This document shows positions 61,203 to 64,000 of a stretch of DNA of 64,000 nt, in pieces. A model generated the notes under the pieces. The model was not told where the DNA came from and did no database searches. It was given only the letters and a program-made list of their open reading frames with translations. Numbering within the stretch: the first letter of the stretch is position 1; every line of letters begins with the position of its first letter. The stretch is from Mactra quadrangularis (Eukaryota; Mollusca; Bivalvia; Venerida; Mactridae): contig CM046309.1 in the NCBI GenBank assembly GCA_025267735.1, forward strand, positions 52,520,319 to 52,584,318. The letters run 5' to 3'. A program made the translations under genes and the position numbers.

Positions 61203-61612
61203 AGAAACAAACCAATGTTAATAATAATAAAACAAGACATCATCAATTTTAGAGATTTTAAATAGTTTGAGACAAGAACTTATGGAAGACCTTTAAGCAA
61301 AACTAGTGATACTGGAATATACATAGTTTTATTATGTTGTGCAGTAAGGAATGAAATATCCATGATAGAAATAAAACTTTCTTGTTCAATCGACATCTAT
61401 AACCAGACTTAATCTTTACTCAATAAGACATGATATTCTTAGAAAATAGTTAGGAAGTCACCAGGGAGAATTCAATACCAGTAATTTTACAACATATTTA
61501 TGAGCCAATGCGAGACAGAGGTTTTCTAATAAGCTTTTTTGTATTGGTTCTTGCCAGGTTTTTACACTTTCAGTGATTTCGTTGAGTAAAGATGCTTATG
61601 CCATGTGATGTG

Positions 61613-61713
61613 TTTTAGTCAAGATATAATTAATATCAATTAGGCCACCAGTAAAAAACAATGCATTCAGTCACCGTGAAATTATTCAAGCTTTGACAGT
61701 TGAGAAAAAAAAG
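61613..61713 (+). repeat. Dispersed repeat (family J, copy 2)
   Basis: 'ttagtcaagatata', 'aattaggccaccag', 'caatgcattcagtcaccgtg' and 'ctttgacagttgagaaaa' match 47650-47775 reversed. A family D element begins 22 bp to the right. Confidence 0.75.
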
Positions 61714-61734
61714 GACTACATGTATATCAAAGTC

Positions 61735-61993
61735 AACAAGTAAATCTGTGAGCTAATGCTCACTAGTGATACCCCCGCCAAAATCTAAAAATATGCGACA
61801 AACAGGAAGTAGATGAGCAAGGAGCACGAAATCGCTTTACACCACATGGGACTATGGGATGAAGCAATATGCAAAGTATTAGGCTGCTGCATGTTATGGT
61901 TGCTGAGAAAACTGCGATGGAAATTTTGTGACGGACGGACGGACGGACAAGGGTAAAACAGTATACCCCCCTCTTCTTCGAAGCGGGGGTATA
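61735..61993 (-). mobile_element. 'gggggtata' element (family D, copy 4, short form)
   Basis: From acaagtaaatctgtgagc to gcgggggtat. The tetranucleotide tract is a pure CGTC/GACG run (61932-61948). Confidence 0.9.
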
Positions 61994-63579
61994 ATAAATA
62001 TCAATATCCCATTGTCTATTGTTTATATTTATGAGATATGTGTATACTTATACATTTATATTTTTAATTGACCTGTCATCCTTGACACTATTGTTATAAA
62101 ATGTTTTTGTTATGTTGTTTTTTTGTTGTTGTTAATTTATATGTCTGAGATAGGTCTAGATGGTTTTTTTTGCATTGATGTATTACCATAGGTTGATCAA
62201 ATGAAAATGAAATTAAAGTTGGTTAAATGTATAAGGTATATACATATAATAGTTGTTTCCCTTATCTGAATTTTCAACTTTTGTTTCCTTTATTTTAATT
62301 TTGAACTTTTGTGCCCTTTTTTAAGGTTTTACTTTTGTGCCCTTTCTTTTAACTATGAACATTTCAGTCTCATTGGACATTTAACATTTGTTTTACTATA
62401 TTTAAGGTAAAGATTCCTCCAAATTTATATCTATGGTTAACTATGCTTTCCATTACTGACTATGGTTAAAACCATGATATGATTGAGACAGCCATGGTTT
62501 AACAATGGTGTGAGCATGGGTTTAACTAAAAGGGCAGTTAAAAATCACAAAGTCAATAAATATGACCAAACACAATAATTGGTCTTAACAGACAGTTCTC
62601 ATATCAGACCTTTTTCCAGATGGGTTTAGTCATAAATAAACATGAGGACATGGGGCCCAGAGTATCAACAGTCTTAGGACTTTAGTAAGTCCTAAATCCC
62701 TCGGTATTGTATTGTTAAGTAATCATATAAGCTTTTTCATTATACACTGCTATGCTCTGTATAGGTTCACATCAACAAGTTTAAAGCTCACGAGTCAAGC
62801 TAAGACAAAACCAGTAAAATAACTTGAAAGAGTAAAATGAGACACAAACATATACAAGAAAATGCTCAAAAATGAAACTTCTAATAATTTAAGACAAGCA
62901 AAAAAGTCAAAGTAAAAAGCTGATACAAATGGTATGACACTTGCCCATGACATCTTGGGACATGGTTTTTTGTTTTAAACTGAAAACTCAAGTAAAGAAA
63001 ACACCCTCACTTTCAAACACAATTTACAAATACCAGCCATATTGAATTAAAGAACAAATTTCAAGTTTACACAAACCAATCAATTCTAGTAAAGATTGAA
63101 TCACAAGAAATACAATTAACTTAACTTTCACTCACGGTTAATAAATTGTACAGCTCAGAAATATACACCAACTATCAATTTAAATTGTAAGCATGCTCAT
63201 CAACTCCTTATTCTGGGCCTGTAGTCATGTGATCTACAACAACCCATATGGTCAACAAATGTTTGTTTTTCACCAATGTCACTTTTTAAACATATAATAA
63301 ATTGAAACCAAAAAGCACATAAACATGACTAACATATTAATTTTCTCTCCCCAAAAAGTCAGGATTGATCCCATGAATTTCAATTATTAACTCTTAATTC
63401 TCTGCACAAAACACCGAGTCAAAAAGTAAACTAGGTCATTAGCTGTAATATTCTCTGCAGAGGATTCAGAATAAACATTTACAGCCCATAAGATAGCATG
63501 GACAATTTTGGGAAAAGAAAAGCAGCCATAATTTTACATGCTATTTGTTTCTTCTCAATGTTTTGGCTTATGCAAGAAA
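61994..63579. other. Intron sequence, nothing recognisable
   Basis: T-rich at 62100-62420, otherwise plain. No exon matching the N-terminal half of CELF RRM1 was seen. Confidence 0.5.
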
Positions 63580-63888
63580 GCCGCCCGGCTAGCTCAGTTG
63601 GTACCACACAAGTCTACTAAACGAGGGGTTGTGGGTTCGATTCCCGAGGGGCATACTTTCGTGGAGCTTGGTCATGAAATTATTTCTACGACCATTCTCC
63701 CTCCAACCAATGATTTTTAATTATGTAGGGCAGTTGTCAGTCACTGACAAGTATGTGCTTAGTAGTTGGTTAACATTTAAATTCATAGATTTAGCCTTTC
63801 CAGGAGGAGTGAGTAGGTTGACTGACCACCATTATATATGACCTATACAATGTGTTGCTACAGCATTAAACCCAACAAACAAACAAAC
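63580..63888 (+). mobile_element. tRNA-headed SINE, family C, full-length
   Basis: Box A TAGCTCAGTTGG and box B GGTTCGATTCC are both perfect. The body and the tail 'cattaaacccaacaaacaaa' are complete. Frames running through it are by-products of the SINE. Confidence 0.93.
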
Positions 63889-64000
63889 TTATGCAAGAAC
63901 TCTACTAAAACAAGCGTTTGTTAACTTTCAGAAGTAAAAGACTATATACCCTATTATCCGTCAATTTTATTCAACTGTCTGTGGTGCAAATATTATCCCG

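Larger units (their letters stand above)
46541..64000 (-). other. CELF1/2: Probable preceding CELF intron (3' part)
   Basis: Begins, in gene direction, somewhere right of the window and ends at the acceptor of the 83-nt exon. I searched for the exon that should encode the first half of RRM1 (RNP-2 and the residues up to Ser-Lys-Gly) and did not see it. The preceding intron is therefore probably longer than 17 kb. It contains repeats listed separately. Confidence 0.6.

Noticed and set aside
46541..64000. Upstream CELF exon encoding the RNP-2 half of RRM1
   Set aside because: Searched by eye for the reverse complement of the expected residues. No segment fits, so none is annotated.

Overview
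This window is animal nuclear DNA, most likely from a bivalve mollusc. It is AT-rich, non-coding almost throughout, and full of tRNA-headed SINEs, miniature inverted-repeat elements, hAT elements and minisatellites of types I associate with bivalve genomes. There is no bacterial gene organisation. The bivalve assignment rests on recognising repeat styles by eye, so it is moderately confident.

The only host protein-coding sequence I can defend is two exons of one minus-strand gene, a CELF1/2-class (CUG-BP/ELAV-like, Bruno-like) RNA-binding protein. An 83-nt exon at 46458-46540 encodes the second half of RRM1. A 49-nt exon at 2702-2750 encodes the RRM1-RRM2 linker. Both have canonical AG and GT splice sites and compatible phases, and both match the classic CELF exon sizes. 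The 43.7 kb between them is a single intron. Positions 1-2701 are the start of the next intron, and 46541-64000 is probably part of the preceding intron, because no upstream RRM1 exon was found there.

Region by region. 1-8 kb: a truncated SINE, the 49-nt exon with three evenly spaced octamers just upstream of its acceptor, a small hairpin element and a 'gggccataactctgc' repeat. 8-24 kb: SINEs of three families, palindromic mini-elements, a TA-flanked MITE, two 'gggggtata' elements, a foldback at 19.9 kb, and a tandem element (23.48-24.17 kb) carrying 15 nuclear-receptor half-sites. 25.3 kb: a homopurine tract. 27.7-31.0 kb: a decayed 2.56 kb hAT element with TIRs, target duplication and a transposase C-terminal remnant, followed by a 484-bp hAT MITE with a perfect 8-bp target duplication. 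31.1-35.1 kb: a 31-bp minisatellite (17 units) and a 34-bp minisatellite (about 41 units). 37.8-45.2 kb: more SINEs, a 162-bp palindrome and a perfect 69-bp palindrome. 46.5 kb: the RRM1 exon. 47-64 kb: dispersed repeats, a 786-bp long-arm foldback element (54430-55215), a SINE whose tRNA-like part has become a 59-bp minisatellite, two more 'gggggtata' elements and a full-length SINE near the right edge.

Nothing here forms an operon or multi-gene pathway. The scientific interest is in how the very large CELF intron has been filled, and in whether some arrays act in the pre-mRNA (UGUU-rich arrays inside a gene whose product binds UGU/UGUU) or in DNA (a nuclear-receptor half-site array, B-box-like arrays).
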